Numbered from the stretch's first letter, positions 1 through 8,936 are shown. The stretch is DNA of 64,000 nucleotides from Rhodoferax sp. (GCA_024236015.1 JACKLK010000004.1:248001-312000), one strand, 5' to 3'. The notes: generated by a model not told the origin, from the letters alone. A program made the numbers and translations.

Positions 1-2
1 AG

Positions 3-1634
3 ACCGTCACCGATCCGCGCATCTATTCGGTCGGCGAATGTGCGGCCCACCGCGGCATCGCCTACGGCCTGGTCGCGCCCTTGTTCGAACAGGCCAAGGT
101 CGCGGCCAACCACCTGGCGCAGATGGGCATCGGGCGTTACCAGGGCTCGCTGACCTCGACCAAGCTCAAGGTCACCGGCATCGACCTGTTCTCGGCCGGC
201 CAGTTCATGGGCGGCGAAGGCACCGAGGAGATCGTGATGTCCGACCCCTTCGGCGGCGTCTACAAGCGCCTGGTGATCAAGGACGACAAGCTGGTGGGCG
301 CCTGCCTGTACGGCGACACGGTGGACGGCAGCTGGTATTTCAAGCTGCTGCGCGACGGGCGCAGCGTGGCCGACATCCGCGACAAGCTGATGTTCGGCGA
401 ATCGAACATCGGCGACGTCGGCCATGAAGGCCACAACAAGGCCGCCGCCATGCCCGACGACGCCGAGGTCTGCGGCTGCAACGGCGTGCGCAAGGGCACG
501 ATCTGCAAGGCGATCAAGGACAAGGGCCTGTTCACGCTCGAGGAGGTACGCAAGCACACCAAGGCCAGCAGCAGCTGCGGCTCGTGCACCGGCCTGGTCG
601 AGCAGCTGCTGATGTTCACCGCCGGCGGCGACTATTCGGCCACGCCCAAGCTCAAGGCCATGTGCGGCTGCACCGACCTGGGCCACCAGGCCGTGCGCGA
701 CGCGATCAACCAGCACAAGCTGCTGACCATCGCCGATGTGTACGCCCGGCTGAACTGGAGCACACCGAACGGCTGCGCGAGCTGCCGCCCGGCGATCAAC
801 TACTACCTGATCTCGAGCTGGCCCAAGGAGGCAAAGGACGATCCGCAAAGCCGCTTCATCAACGAGCGCAGCCATGCCAACATCCAGAAGGACGGCACCT
901 ATTCGGTGATCCCGCGCATGTGGGGCGGCGAGACCACGGCCTCCGAGCTGCGCCGCATCGCCGACGCGGTCGACAAGTACCAGATTCCGACCGTCAAGGT
1001 CACCGGCGGACAACGCATCGACCTGCTCGGCGTGAAGAAGGAAGACCTGGCCAACGTCTGGAAGGACATCGGCATGCCCAGCGGCCATGCCTATGCCAAG
1101 GCGCTGCGCACCGTCAAGACCTGCGTCGGCTCGGAATGGTGCCGCATGGGCACGCAGGACTCGACCCAGATGGGCAAGGACCTGGAGCGCGCGATGTGGC
1201 GCATGTACGCACCGCACAAGGTCAAGTTCGCGGTCAGCGGCTGCCCGCGCAACTGCGCCGAGGCCGGCATCAAGGACGTCGGCATCATCGGCGTCGACTC
1301 GGGCTGGGAGATGTACATCGCCGGCAACGGCGGCATCAAGACCGAGGTCGCGCATTTCTTCACCAAGCTCAGGACGGCGGCCGAGGTGCTCGAATACACC
1401 GGCGCGTTCTGCCAGCTCTACCGCGAGGAGGGCTGGTACCTGGAGCGCACCGTGCATTTCGTCGCCCGGGTCGGGCTGGACTATGTCAAGAAACGCATCC
1501 TGGAGGATGCGGCGGGACGCCAGGCCTTGTGGGAGAAGCTGCAGTTCAGCCTGGACGGCGAGCCCGACCCCTGGTTCGAACACGACAAGGCGGCGCTGGA
1601 CCAGCGCCAGTTCGCCCGGCTGGAGGCCGCATGA
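3..1634 (+). CDS. nirB: Nitrite reductase [NAD(P)H] large subunit, C-terminal part (5' cut by window edge)
   Basis: This is the last 543 residues of the large subunit of assimilatory NAD(P)H-nitrite reductase, which reduces nitrite to ammonium in the cytoplasm. The frame is open from the first base, so the FAD/NAD-binding N-terminus lies outside the window. Two tandem BFD-like [2Fe-2S] segments are visible, one with CGC and CGSC motifs at about 470-600 nt and one with CGC and CASC at about 663-790 nt. The sirohaem/[4Fe-4S] site follows as CVGSEWC and CPRNC (about 1122-1255 nt), the usual four cysteines. The stop overlaps the nirD start (ATGA), which indicates translational coupling. Downstream nasA and cobA supply the nitrite and the sirohaem precursor. 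The family assignment is secure; only the missing 5' end is unknown. Confidence 0.96.
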   Translation, partial: TVTDPRIYSVGECAAHRGIAYGLVAPLFEQAKVAANHLAQMGIGRYQGSLTSTKLKVTGIDLFSAGQFMGGEGTEEIVMSDPFGGVYKRLVIKDDKLVGACLYGDTVDGSWYFKLLRDGRSVADIRDKLMFGESNIGDVGHEGHNKAAAMPDDAEVCGCNGVRKGTICKAIKDKGLFTLEEVRKHTKASSSCGSCTGLVEQLLMFTAGGDYSATPKLKAMCGCTDLGHQAVRDAINQHKLLTIADVYARLNWSTPNGCASCRPAINYYLISSWPKEAKDDPQSRFINERSHANIQKDGTYSVIPRMWGGETTASELRRIADAVDKYQIPTVKVTGGQRIDLLGVKKEDLANVWKDIGMPSGHAYAKALRTVKTCVGSEWCRMGTQDSTQMGKDLERAMWRMYAPHKVKFAVSGCPRNCAEAGIKDVGIIGVDSGWEMYIAGNGGIKTEVAHFFTKLRTAAEVLEYTGAFCQLYREEGWYLERTVHFVARVGLDYVKKRILEDAAGRQALWEKLQFSLDGEPDPWFEHDKAALDQRQFARLEAA

Positions 1635-2071
1635 TGGATGCCACCGTTTCCACCGCAGAAACGTCCGATGCCGCGGCCGCACCCGCGGCCGGCTGGCAAC
1701 GCATCTGCCGCGTCGACGACATCCCGGTGCTCGGCGCGCGCCGCGTCGCGCGAGCGCGCGGCATGGACGTGGCGGTGTTCCGTAACGACCGCGACCAGGT
1801 GTTCGCGGTGCTCGATCGCTGTCCGCACAAGGGCGGTCCGCTGAGCCAGGGCATCGTGTTCGGCACCAGCGTGGCCTGCCCGCTGCACAACTGGACCATT
1901 GCGCTCGACACCGGCTGCGCCCAGGCGCCGGACGAAGGTTGCGCGCAGGCGTTCCAGGTCCGCGTCGACGCGGGCGAGGTCTTCCTCGACCGGCAGGAGC
2001 TGGCCAGCCTGGCGCTGGAGGCGACCGCTCCGGTGGCCGGCCCGGCCTGCCGGCGCAGCGCCACGGACTGA
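1631..2071 (+). CDS. nirD: Nitrite reductase small subunit, Rieske-type
   Basis: This 146-residue protein is the small subunit partner of NirB. It has a Rieske-like fold with a complete cluster-ligand set, CPH (C64, H66) and CPLH (C83, H86). Many enterobacterial NirD proteins have lost these ligands, so this one may really bind a [2Fe-2S] cluster. An N-terminal Ala-rich stretch of about 18 residues precedes the domain. The start is an ATGATG pair; the first ATG overlaps the nirB stop by 4 bp and I chose it for that reason, but the second is equally possible. nasA follows after only 2 bp, so nirB, nirD and nasA read as one operon. Confidence 0.95.
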   Translation: MMDATVSTAETSDAAAAPAAGWQRICRVDDIPVLGARRVARARGMDVAVFRNDRDQVFAVLDRCPHKGGPLSQGIVFGTSVACPLHNWTIALDTGCAQAPDEGCAQAFQVRVDAGEVFLDRQELASLALEATAPVAGPACRRSATD

Positions 2072-2073
2072 CC

Positions 2074-4905
2074 ATGGCGCACGCCGTCCCGCGCGAGACC
2101 CGCTCCACCTGCCCGTATTGCGGCGTGGGTTGCGGCGTGATCATCGAGTCGACCGGAGCGCAGATCACCGGCGTGCGCGGCGACCCTGACCATCCCGCCA
2201 ACGCCGGCCGCCTGTGCGCCAAGGGCTCCATGCTGCACCTGACCGCGACCGCGCCGGTGACCCTGCACAGCCGCCTGCTGCAGCCGATGCGGCGCGAGCA
2301 TCGGGGCGCGGCGCCCCGGCCGCTGGGCTGGGACGCGGCGCTCGATGTCGCCGCCACCGGGTTGCAGCAGATCATTGCCGAACACGGACCGGACGCCGTG
2401 GGTTTCTATATCTCGGGCCAGTTGCTGACCGAGGACTACTACGTGTTCAACAAGCTGGCCAAGGGCCTGGTGGGCACCAACAACATCGACAGCAACTCGC
2501 GCCTGTGCATGAGCAGCGCGGTGGCCGGCTACAAGCAGACGCTGGGCGCCGATGCGCCGCCGTGCAGCTACGAGGACATCGACCATGCCGCGTGCATCTT
2601 CATCGTCGGCGCCAATCCGGCGTTTGCGCATCCGGTGCTGTTCCGCCGCATCGAGGCGGCCCGGCGGGCCAACCCGCATCTGAAGATCATCGTCGCCGAC
2701 CCCCGGCGCACCGACAGCTGCACGATCGCCGACCATTTCCTGCAGATCCAGCCCGGAACCGACGTGTTGCTGTTCCAGGGCATGCTGCACCTGATGTTGT
2801 GGGAGGGCTGGATCGACACCGCCTTCATCGCGGCCCATACCAGCGGCTTCGACACGCTCAAGGCCAGCGTGCGCGACGCGACGCCGGAGCGGGTCGCCCA
2901 GGCCTGCGGGATCGACCGCGACGACCTGGTCGCGGCGGCGCGGCTGTTCGCCACCTCGCGCGCGACGCTGAGCCTGTATTGCCAGGGCCTGAACCAGTCC
3001 AGCAGCGGCACCGCGAAGAATGCCGCGCTGATCAACCTGCACCTGGCCACGGCACAGATCGGCCGGGCCGGCGCCGGCCCGTTCTCGCTGACCGGCCAGC
3101 CCAATGCGATGGGCGGGCGCGAGGTCGGCGGCATGGCCAACCTGCTGTCCGGCCACCGCGACATGGCCGATCCCCGGCACCGCGCCGAGGTGGCGGCCTT
3201 GTGGGGCGTGGACGCGGTGCCCGCCACCCCCGGCAGGACCGCCGTCGACATGTTCCAGGCCGCGGCCGACGGTGCGATCCGGGCACTGTGGATCTGCTGC
3301 ACCAACCCGGCGCAGTCGCTGCCCGAACAATCCGTGGTGCGCCGCGCGCTGGAACGCGCCGAACTGGTCATCGTGCAGGAGGCCTTCGCCGGCACCGCAA
3401 CCTGCGCCTACGCCGACCTGCTGCTGCCCGCCGCGAGCTGGGGCGAGAAAGAGGGCACCGTCACCAACAGCGAACGGCGCATCAGCCGGGTGCGCGCGGC
3501 GGTGGACGCACCGGGCCAGGCGCGGCGCGACTGGGAGATCGTGGTCGACCTGGCGCGCCGGCTGGAGGCCCGCCTGCCGCACCGCGCCGGGCGGCCGACG
3601 CTGTTTCCGTACACCGATGCCGAATCGGTCTGGAACGAACACCGCGCGAGCACACGCGGGCGCGACCTCGACATCACCGGCATGAGTTACGCCCTGCTGG
3701 CACAGGCCGGCCCGCAGCAATGGCCGATGCCCGCCGGCACCACCCAGGGCCGGGCGCGGCTGTACACCGACGGCCGCTTCGCGACACCCGATGGCCGTGC
3801 GCGATTCGTCGCCACGCCCTACCGGCCGCCGGCCGAAGCGCGCGACGCGCGATATCCGTTCACGCTCAACACCGGCCGCCTGCGCGACCAGTGGCATGGC
3901 ATGAGCCGCACCGGCACGTCCGGCCGCGCCTTCGCCCATGTCGCCGAGCCTGCCGTGCAGATGCATCCGCGGGACATGGCGCGCCGCCAGCTGGAAGCGG
4001 GTGACCTGGTGCAGCTGACCAGCCGGCGGGGCTCCATCGTCGTGCCGGTCCAGCGCGACGCCGACCTGGCACCGGGCCAGGTGTTCCTGGCCATGCATTG
4101 GGGCTCGGAATACCTGGGCGGCCGCTCCAGCGTCGGCACGCCGCTGGCGGGCGTGAACGCGCTCACGACACCGGCGCGCTGCCCGGACTCGCACCAGCCC
4201 GAACTCAAGCATGCGGCGGTCAAGCTGCTCAAGGCGGAGCTGCCCTGGACGCTGCTGGCGCAGGCATGGCTGCCGCCGGATCGGGCGTTGCGGGCGCAGG
4301 AGCGATTGCGCGCCCTGATGCCGCAGTTCGCGTTCGCCGTGTGCGTGCCGTTTGCCAGCCGCAGCACGCTGGACGACAGCGCCCAGGCCCGCGACGGTGT
4401 GTTGCTGCGCTGCGCCGCGGCCGAGCCGCCCGCCGATGCGCTGCTGGCCACGATCGAGCAGATCCTGGGCCTGGACGCCACCGGCGTGTTGCGGTACGCC
4501 GACCGCCAGCGGGGCCAGCGTCGCGCGATGCGCCTGGCCGAGCACAACGCGGAGTTGCGCCTGGAAGCCTTTCTGCTCGCCGGCGATACCCGTGCCCAGT
4601 CCTGGATCCAGACCGTGTTGCAGGACCAGCGCGACGCCCGCGCGTTCGGACGCCAGTTGCTGGCCCCGGTGGCGCGGGCGCCGGCGGCCATCACGGCCCG
4701 GGACCAGCCGGTCTGCACCTGCTTCAACGTGTCGCAGCAACAGATCGCGGCCACGCTGGCCGAAGGCACCGGGACGGCGTCCCAACGCCTGGACCTGCTG
4801 CAGCAACGCCTGCAGTGCGGCACCAACTGCGGCTCCTGTGTGCCCGAACTGCGCCGCCTGGCGCAGGCTTCGTGCATGGCCATGCCGGCGCCGCTGGCGG
4901 CATAA
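2074..4905 (+). CDS. nasA: Assimilatory nitrate reductase catalytic subunit with C-terminal BFD-like [2Fe-2S] domain
   Basis: This 943-residue cytoplasmic molybdenum enzyme reduces nitrate to nitrite for assimilation. The N-terminus carries the [4Fe-4S] motif of the NasA/NapA family (C13, C16, C20, C48), followed by the Mo-bis-MGD domains. Near residues 600-730 is the dinucleotide-binding domain typical of this superfamily. The C-terminus has an added BFD-like [2Fe-2S] module with CTC (C881, C883) and CGTNCGSC (C915, C919, C922), as in Klebsiella and many Burkholderiales NasA proteins; it probably takes electrons from a separate reductase or ferredoxin. The ATG at 2074 lies 2 bp after the nirD stop and gives the expected short N-terminus before the first Cys. 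The likely reaction sequence is nitrate to nitrite (NasA), then to ammonium (NirBD). Confidence 0.95.
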   Translation: MAHAVPRETRSTCPYCGVGCGVIIESTGAQITGVRGDPDHPANAGRLCAKGSMLHLTATAPVTLHSRLLQPMRREHRGAAPRPLGWDAALDVAATGLQQIIAEHGPDAVGFYISGQLLTEDYYVFNKLAKGLVGTNNIDSNSRLCMSSAVAGYKQTLGADAPPCSYEDIDHAACIFIVGANPAFAHPVLFRRIEAARRANPHLKIIVADPRRTDSCTIADHFLQIQPGTDVLLFQGMLHLMLWEGWIDTAFIAAHTSGFDTLKASVRDATPERVAQACGIDRDDLVAAARLFATSRATLSLYCQGLNQSSSGTAKNAALINLHLATAQIGRAGAGPFSLTGQPNAMGGREVGGMANLLSGHRDMADPRHRAEVAALWGVDAVPATPGRTAVDMFQAAADGAIRALWICCTNPAQSLPEQSVVRRALERAELVIVQEAFAGTATCAYADLLLPAASWGEKEGTVTNSERRISRVRAAVDAPGQARRDWEIVVDLARRLEARLPHRAGRPTLFPYTDAESVWNEHRASTRGRDLDITGMSYALLAQAGPQQWPMPAGTTQGRARLYTDGRFATPDGRARFVATPYRPPAEARDARYPFTLNTGRLRDQWHGMSRTGTSGRAFAHVAEPAVQMHPRDMARRQLEAGDLVQLTSRRGSIVVPVQRDADLAPGQVFLAMHWGSEYLGGRSSVGTPLAGVNALTTPARCPDSHQPELKHAAVKLLKAELPWTLLAQAWLPPDRALRAQERLRALMPQFAFAVCVPFASRSTLDDSAQARDGVLLRCAAAEPPADALLATIEQILGLDATGVLRYADRQRGQRRAMRLAEHNAELRLEAFLLAGDTRAQSWIQTVLQDQRDARAFGRQLLAPVARAPAAITARDQPVCTCFNVSQQQIAATLAEGTGTASQRLDLLQQRLQCGTNCGSCVPELRRLAQASCMAMPAPLAA

Positions 4906-4926
4906 GCTCATAACCCGTCGTCATCA

Positions 4927-5868
4927 ATGATCCGGGACAATCCGCCCATGGCGATCGCCCACTACATCAAGGAAATCGGACGCGGCAAGGACGGCGCCCG
5001 GGCCTTGACGCGTGCGCAGGCGCACGATCTGTTCGGCCAGGTGCTCGACGGCACGGTGAGCGACCTGGAGGTCGGCGCGTTCTGCCTGGCGATGCGCATC
5101 AAGGGCGAGACGGCGCAGGAGATGGCCGGTTTCCTGGACGCGACCTACGAACGCCTGCAGCCGGTCCCGGCGGCGGACCGGCCGCTGGTCGTGATCCCGA
5201 GCTACAACGGCGCGCGCAAGTTGCCGCTGCTGACCCCGCTGCTGGCATTGCTGCTGGCGCGCGAAGGGCTGCGGGTGCTGATCCACGGCGCGGCGAGCGA
5301 GTCGACCCGCGTCTTCACCGCCGACGTGCTGGCCGCACTGGACATTGCGCCGGCCACGGCGATCGGGCCGGTCGATGCCGGCACCGTCGTGTTCGCGCCG
5401 ACCGCGGTGCTCTGCGCCGGCTTGCAGCGACTGCTGGAGGTGCGCCGCGTCGTCGGACTGCGCAATCCGGCGCACAGCCTGGTCAAGCTGATGAATCCGG
5501 GCCTGGGCACCAACCTGCTGATCAGCAGCTACACCCACCCCGAATACGCGCTGTCGATGGCCAGCACGTTCGAGCTGATGCAGTCCAACGCCTTGCTGCT
5601 GCGCGGCACCGAAGGCGAAGCGGTCGCCGACCCGCGGCGCCAGCCGAAGATGGAGTTGTTCCTGCGCGGCGTACGGCAGGACACCCTGCCGCCCCAGGCC
5701 GGCAGCCTGGACGCGCTGCCCGAACTGCCGCGCGACATCGATGCGGCCAGCACGGCAGCTTATATCCGCGCGGTACTGGCGGGCGAACGTCCGGTTCCGC
5801 AGCCGATCGCCGCCCAGGTCGCACACGTCGTGCAGGCCGAAACATGTTTGCAAGGGAGTCCCGCATGA
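4927..5868 (+). CDS. ybiB: YbiB-family protein (anthranilate phosphoribosyltransferase-like fold)
   Basis: This 313-residue protein resembles YbiB, a relative of the TrpD/nucleoside phosphorylase type-3 fold. The N-terminal helical domain (about 10-75) has the family pattern around GARALT and GEFCLAMRIKGET-like residues. The GxGxNxL segment near residue 196 belongs to the phosphoribosyltransferase-like domain. E. coli YbiB is reported to bind DNA rather than act in tryptophan synthesis; I infer the same class here. It sits between nasA and the sirohaem methyltransferase and overlaps the latter by 4 bp, so it is co-transcribed with nitrate assimilation although its role there is not established. 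ATG 4927 and ATG 4948 are both possible starts; the second begins directly at the conserved region. Confidence 0.85.
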   Translation: MIRDNPPMAIAHYIKEIGRGKDGARALTRAQAHDLFGQVLDGTVSDLEVGAFCLAMRIKGETAQEMAGFLDATYERLQPVPAADRPLVVIPSYNGARKLPLLTPLLALLLAREGLRVLIHGAASESTRVFTADVLAALDIAPATAIGPVDAGTVVFAPTAVLCAGLQRLLEVRRVVGLRNPAHSLVKLMNPGLGTNLLISSYTHPEYALSMASTFELMQSNALLLRGTEGEAVADPRRQPKMELFLRGVRQDTLPPQAGSLDALPELPRDIDAASTAAYIRAVLAGERPVPQPIAAQVAHVVQAETCLQGSPA

Positions 5869-6644
5869 GCCCCGGCCGTGTAACCCTGGTGGGCGCCGGA
5901 CCCGGCGACCCGGACCTGCTGACCATCAAGGCCGCGCGCGCGATCGCGCAGGCCAGCCTGCTGCTGGTCGACGACCTGGTCGGCGACGCCATCGTCGCGC
6001 TGGCCAGCCCCGGCGCGCGCATCGTCTATGTGGGCAAGCGCGGCGGCTGCCGCTCCACGCCGCAGGCCTTCATCGAAAAACTGATGCTCACCGCCGCGCG
6101 CGACGGCGAGACCGTGGTCCGGCTCAAGGGCGGCGACCCGTTCATCTTCGGCCGCGGCGGCGAGGAAGTCGAACACCTGCGCGCGGCTGGCATCGAGGTC
6201 GACGTGGTCAACGGCATCACGGCCGGTCTGGCGGGCGCCACTGCCATCGGCGTGCCGTTGACGCACCGGGACCATGCACAGGGCGTGGTGTTCATCACCG
6301 GGCATGCCAAACGCGGCGGCACACCCACCGACTGGCGTGCGCTGGCGGCGACGGCGCGCGATGCCCACCTGACGCTGGTGATCTACATGGGCGTGGCGGG
6401 CGTGCAGCAACTGCAGGACGGCCTGTTGACCGGACTGCCGGCACACACGGCCGTGGCCGTGGTGCAGAACGCGAGCCTGCCGGATCAACGCAGCTGCGTC
6501 ACGGAGCTCGGGCAACTCAGCGCCACCATGGCACGCGAACAGATCGCGAGTCCGGCCATCCTCGTCGTGGGCGAGGTGGCGCGCTCCGCGGCGCTGGCCC
6601 AGTCGATGCGCGAACAGGCTGCGGCCATGTCGGTGTCGGCCTGA
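5865..6644 (+). CDS. cobA: Uroporphyrinogen-III C-methyltransferase (SUMT)
   Basis: This 259-residue S-adenosylmethionine-dependent enzyme methylates uroporphyrinogen III twice to give precorrin-2, the precursor of the sirohaem used by NirB. The N-terminus has the family signature VGAGPGDPDLLT (residues 9-20). The second signature, RLKGGDPFIFGRGG, lies near residues 85-98. The length fits a stand-alone SUMT, without the CysG dehydrogenase/ferrochelatase part, so precorrin-2 oxidation and iron insertion must be encoded elsewhere. The ATG at 5865 overlaps the ybiB stop (ATGA) and is preceded by GGAG; an in-frame upstream ATG at 5844 has no better support. Context makes it the last gene of the nitrate operon. 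Confidence 0.93.
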   Translation: MSPGRVTLVGAGPGDPDLLTIKAARAIAQASLLLVDDLVGDAIVALASPGARIVYVGKRGGCRSTPQAFIEKLMLTAARDGETVVRLKGGDPFIFGRGGEEVEHLRAAGIEVDVVNGITAGLAGATAIGVPLTHRDHAQGVVFITGHAKRGGTPTDWRALAATARDAHLTLVIYMGVAGVQQLQDGLLTGLPAHTAVAVVQNASLPDQRSCVTELGQLSATMAREQIASPAILVVGEVARSAALAQSMREQAAAMSVSA

Positions 6645-6725
6645 CGCCGGCTGTTTCGCGTCACGAGACGCCATGAGCCGGCGCGCGCGCCGATGGCACC
6701 GCAGCGGCGACCTACACTTGCCGGC

Positions 6726-7946
6726 ATGCACAGTTTCGATGTCGTCATCATCGGTGCCGGCGCCGCCGGCCTGTTCTGCGCCGGCGTGGCGGGCCAATCC
6801 GGACTCAAGGTCCTGCTGGTCGACCATACCGACAAGGTCGCGGAAAAGATCCGGATCTCCGGCGGCGGCCGTTGCAACTTCACCAACCTGACCACCGGGC
6901 CGGACAACTTCCTCGGCCAGAACCCGAAGTTCTGCCGCTCGGCGCTGGCCGGTTATCCGCCGGGCGACTTCATCGACCTGGTGCGCCGCCACGAAATCGG
7001 CTACCACGAGAAACACAAGGGCCAGCTGTTCTGCGACCGCTCCGCGCAGGACCTGATCACGATGCTGCTGACCGAATGCGCCGCCGGCGGCGTGGTGCAT
7101 TGGCAGAACTGCCCGATCCACACGCTGGCGACCGAAGGCGACGGTTATCTGCTGGGCAGCGCCCAGGGGGCGATTCGCAGCCGTGCCGTCGTCGTGGCCA
7201 CCGGGGGCCTGTCGATCCCGAAGATCGGTGCCACCGACTTCGGCTACCGCATCGCGCGCCAGTTCGGCCTGGACATCGTCGAGACGCGGCCGGCGCTGGT
7301 GCCGCTGGTGTTCGACCCGGCGCAGTGGGCGCCGTTCGCCGAACTCTCGGGCCTGTCGCTGCCGGTGGCGATCGAGACCGGCAGCAAGCGCGAGCGCGCC
7401 CGTTTCCGCGAAGATCTGCTGTTCACCCACCGCGGCCTGAGCGGTCCGGCGGTGCTACAGATCTCGAGCTACTGGCGCGCCGACACGCCGATCCGCATCG
7501 ACCTGGCGCCCGACATCCAGATGCAGCAGACGCTGCTGCGGGCCAAGGGCCTGTCGCGCAAGCTGCTGGGCAACGAGCTGGCGGCGCTGGTGCCCAGCCG
7601 CCTGGCCGAGACCTGGATCGCCCAGGATGCGCGCCTGGGGCAGGACTGGCACCGACCGATCGACCAGACCGCCGACAAGGCGCTGGCGGCCCTGGCCGAG
7701 CAGGTCGCACGCTGGGAACTGGTGCCCACCGGCACCGAGGGTTACGCCAAGGCCGAGGTCACGGCCGGCGGCGTCGATACACGCTGCCTGTCGAGCCAGA
7801 CCATGGAGTCGACCCAGGCCGGTCTGTATTTCATCGGCGAGGTGGTCGACGTCACCGGCTGGCTGGGCGGCTACAACTTCCAGTGGGCCTGGGCCAGCGC
7901 CTATGCCTGCGCGCGTGGGCTGGCAAGCCGGCTGGCGGAGCCTTGA
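6726..7946 (+). CDS. FAD/NAD(P)-binding flavoprotein of the HI0933/YhiN family
   Basis: This 406-residue protein starts with a dinucleotide-binding motif, VVIIGAGAAGL, and has the family hallmark ISGGGRCNFTN near residue 50. It ends with the typical segment KAEVTAGGV ... GLYFIGEVVDVTGWLGGYNFQWAWASG-like, which closes the FAD site. Members of this family are cytoplasmic flavoproteins; some are described as BaiN-like oxidoreductases, but the substrate here cannot be read from sequence. The start at 6726 gives the motif at residue 5; the longer in-frame start at 6693 would add an unconserved leader. It stands alone between cobA and rpsU, and the rpsU promoter overlaps the sequence just after its stop. 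Confidence 0.88.
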   Translation: MHSFDVVIIGAGAAGLFCAGVAGQSGLKVLLVDHTDKVAEKIRISGGGRCNFTNLTTGPDNFLGQNPKFCRSALAGYPPGDFIDLVRRHEIGYHEKHKGQLFCDRSAQDLITMLLTECAAGGVVHWQNCPIHTLATEGDGYLLGSAQGAIRSRAVVVATGGLSIPKIGATDFGYRIARQFGLDIVETRPALVPLVFDPAQWAPFAELSGLSLPVAIETGSKRERARFREDLLFTHRGLSGPAVLQISSYWRADTPIRIDLAPDIQMQQTLLRAKGLSRKLLGNELAALVPSRLAETWIAQDARLGQDWHRPIDQTADKALAALAEQVARWELVPTGTEGYAKAEVTAGGVDTRCLSSQTMESTQAGLYFIGEVVDVTGWLGGYNFQWAWASAYACARGLASRLAEP

Positions 7947-7956
7947 ACATCGGAGC

Positions 7957-7962
7957 TATAAT
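7957..7962 (+). promoter_or_regulatory. Perfect -10 hexamer (TATAAT) upstream of rpsU
   Basis: TATAAT lies 10 bp after the preceding stop codon and about 127 bp before the rpsU start. The -35 region is weak; CTGGCG or TGGCGG at 18-19 bp spacing are the best candidates. This is the most convincing sigma-70-like -10 element I noticed in the window and would give rpsU a leader of roughly 120 nt. Confidence 0.6.
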
Positions 7963-7985
7963 TTGCGGCTTTGCTGGCGACTGCC

Positions 7986-8012
7986 GGCTCTTTGTTCGGA
8001 GCAACAAGAGCC
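7986..8012 (+). promoter_or_regulatory. Stem-loop in the rpsU 5' leader
   Basis: GGCTCTTTGTT pairs with AACAAGAGCC, with one bulged T and a 6-nt loop (CGGAGC). The stem lies inside the predicted rpsU leader, about 25 nt after the -10 element, and is followed by a run of Cs, not Ts, so it does not look like a terminator. A role in translation control or mRNA stability is a guess. Confidence 0.4.
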
Positions 8013-8088
8013 CCCCTGTTGCGGCGACCAGCAGATATCAGCCCGGGTCTGCGATCTTGCCCAGGCACATTTTGGAACCCGAATACCC

Positions 8089-8301
8089 ATGACCACCATC
8101 CGTGTAAAAGAAAACGAGCCGTTCGACGTCGCACTGCGCCGTTTCAAGCGCACCATCGAAAAACTGGGCCTGCTGACCGACCTGCGTGCCCGCGAGTTCT
8201 ACGAGAAGCCGACCGCCGAGCGCAAGCGCAAGAAGGCGGCCGCGGTCAAGCGCAACTACAAGCGCATCCGCTCGATGCAGCTGCCCAAGAAGCTGTACTG
8301 A
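8089..8301 (+). CDS. rpsU: 30S ribosomal protein S21
   Basis: This is the 70-residue bS21 protein of the small ribosomal subunit, which sits near the 3' end of 16S rRNA and supports initiation. The sequence has the usual N-terminal TTIRVKENEPFDVALRRFKR block and a basic C-terminal tail rich in K and R. Length is normal for the betaproteobacterial form. It has its own likely promoter at 7957 and a structured leader. yqeY follows after 173 bp, with a terminator-like hairpin between the two genes, so the pair may be joined by partial readthrough. Confidence 0.98.
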   Translation: MTTIRVKENEPFDVALRRFKRTIEKLGLLTDLRAREFYEKPTAERKRKKAAAVKRNYKRIRSMQLPKKLY

Positions 8302-8417
8302 TCCCTGCCCCAGCGCGGGCTTGCCGACAGTCAGCGGTCTTCTCGAACATGTGCCGGGTCCTCCCGGCCATGCATCCCCCACCGGGAGCCAGGCATGACC
8401 TGGACGAGAGGCCAGGA

Positions 8418-8457
8418 ACCCGCGCCGGGTCATCCGGACGCGGGTTTTCGCGTTTTT
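8418..8457 (+). terminator. Intrinsic terminator-like hairpin between rpsU and yqeY
   Basis: ACCCGCG and CGCGGGT form a 7-bp stem extended by an inner CCGG/CCGG pair around GTCAT, with one bulged A, and TTTTCGCGTTTTT follows directly. It ends only 17 bp before the yqeY start, so yqeY expression from upstream would need readthrough. It may end the rpsU transcript or act as an attenuator. Confidence 0.65.
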
Positions 8458-8474
8458 GGAAACGAGGTAACACC

Positions 8475-8936
8475 ATGGCACTCAAGGACCAGATCACCGA
8501 AGACATGAAGGCGGCGATGCGCGCCAAGGACAGCGCACGCCTGGGCACGATCCGGCTGCTGCTGGCGGCATGCAAGCAAAAGGAGGTCGACGAGCGGGTC
8601 ACGCTCGACGACGCGGCCGTCACGAGCATCATCGACAAGCTGGTCAAGCAGCGCCGGGACTCGATCGCCGCGTTCACGACCGCCGGCCGCCAGGACCTGG
8701 CCGACAAGGAAAGCGCCGAACTCGTCGTGCTCGAGGGCTACCTGCCCCAGCGCATGGACGCCGGCGAAGTGCGCGGCGCGATCGATGCCATCGTCGCCGA
8801 ACTGGCCACCGAGCTCGGCCGCAAGCCGGCAGCCGGCGACATGGGCCGCGTCATGGGTGTGGCCAAGACCCGGCTGGCCGGCAAGGCCGAGATGGCCCAG
8901 GTGTCGGCGGCCGTCAAGGCCGCGCTGGCCGGCTGA
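8475..8936 (+). CDS. yqeY: GatB/YqeY domain-containing protein
   Basis: This 153-residue cytosolic protein is a stand-alone YqeY/GatB C-terminal-like domain. The family shares the helical tRNA-contacting domain of the aspartyl/glutamyl-tRNA amidotransferase B subunit, but its own function is not settled. The typical features are present: an N-terminal AMRAKDSARLGTIRLL segment, the central ELVVLEGYLPQRM block and a C-terminal GRVMGVAKTRLAGKA block. An AACGAGG ribosome-binding site precedes the ATG. The rpsU-yqeY order is conserved in many proteobacteria, where dnaG often follows; here it does not. Confidence 0.93.
   Translation: MALKDQITEDMKAAMRAKDSARLGTIRLLLAACKQKEVDERVTLDDAAVTSIIDKLVKQRRDSIAAFTTAGRQDLADKESAELVVLEGYLPQRMDAGEVRGAIDAIVAELATELGRKPAAGDMGRVMGVAKTRLAGKAEMAQVSAAVKAALAG

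Noticed and set aside
1546..4911. Long minus-strand open frame opposite nasA
   Set aside because: Composition is Arg/Gly/His-rich without domains. The opposite strand encodes NasA with all its cofactor motifs.
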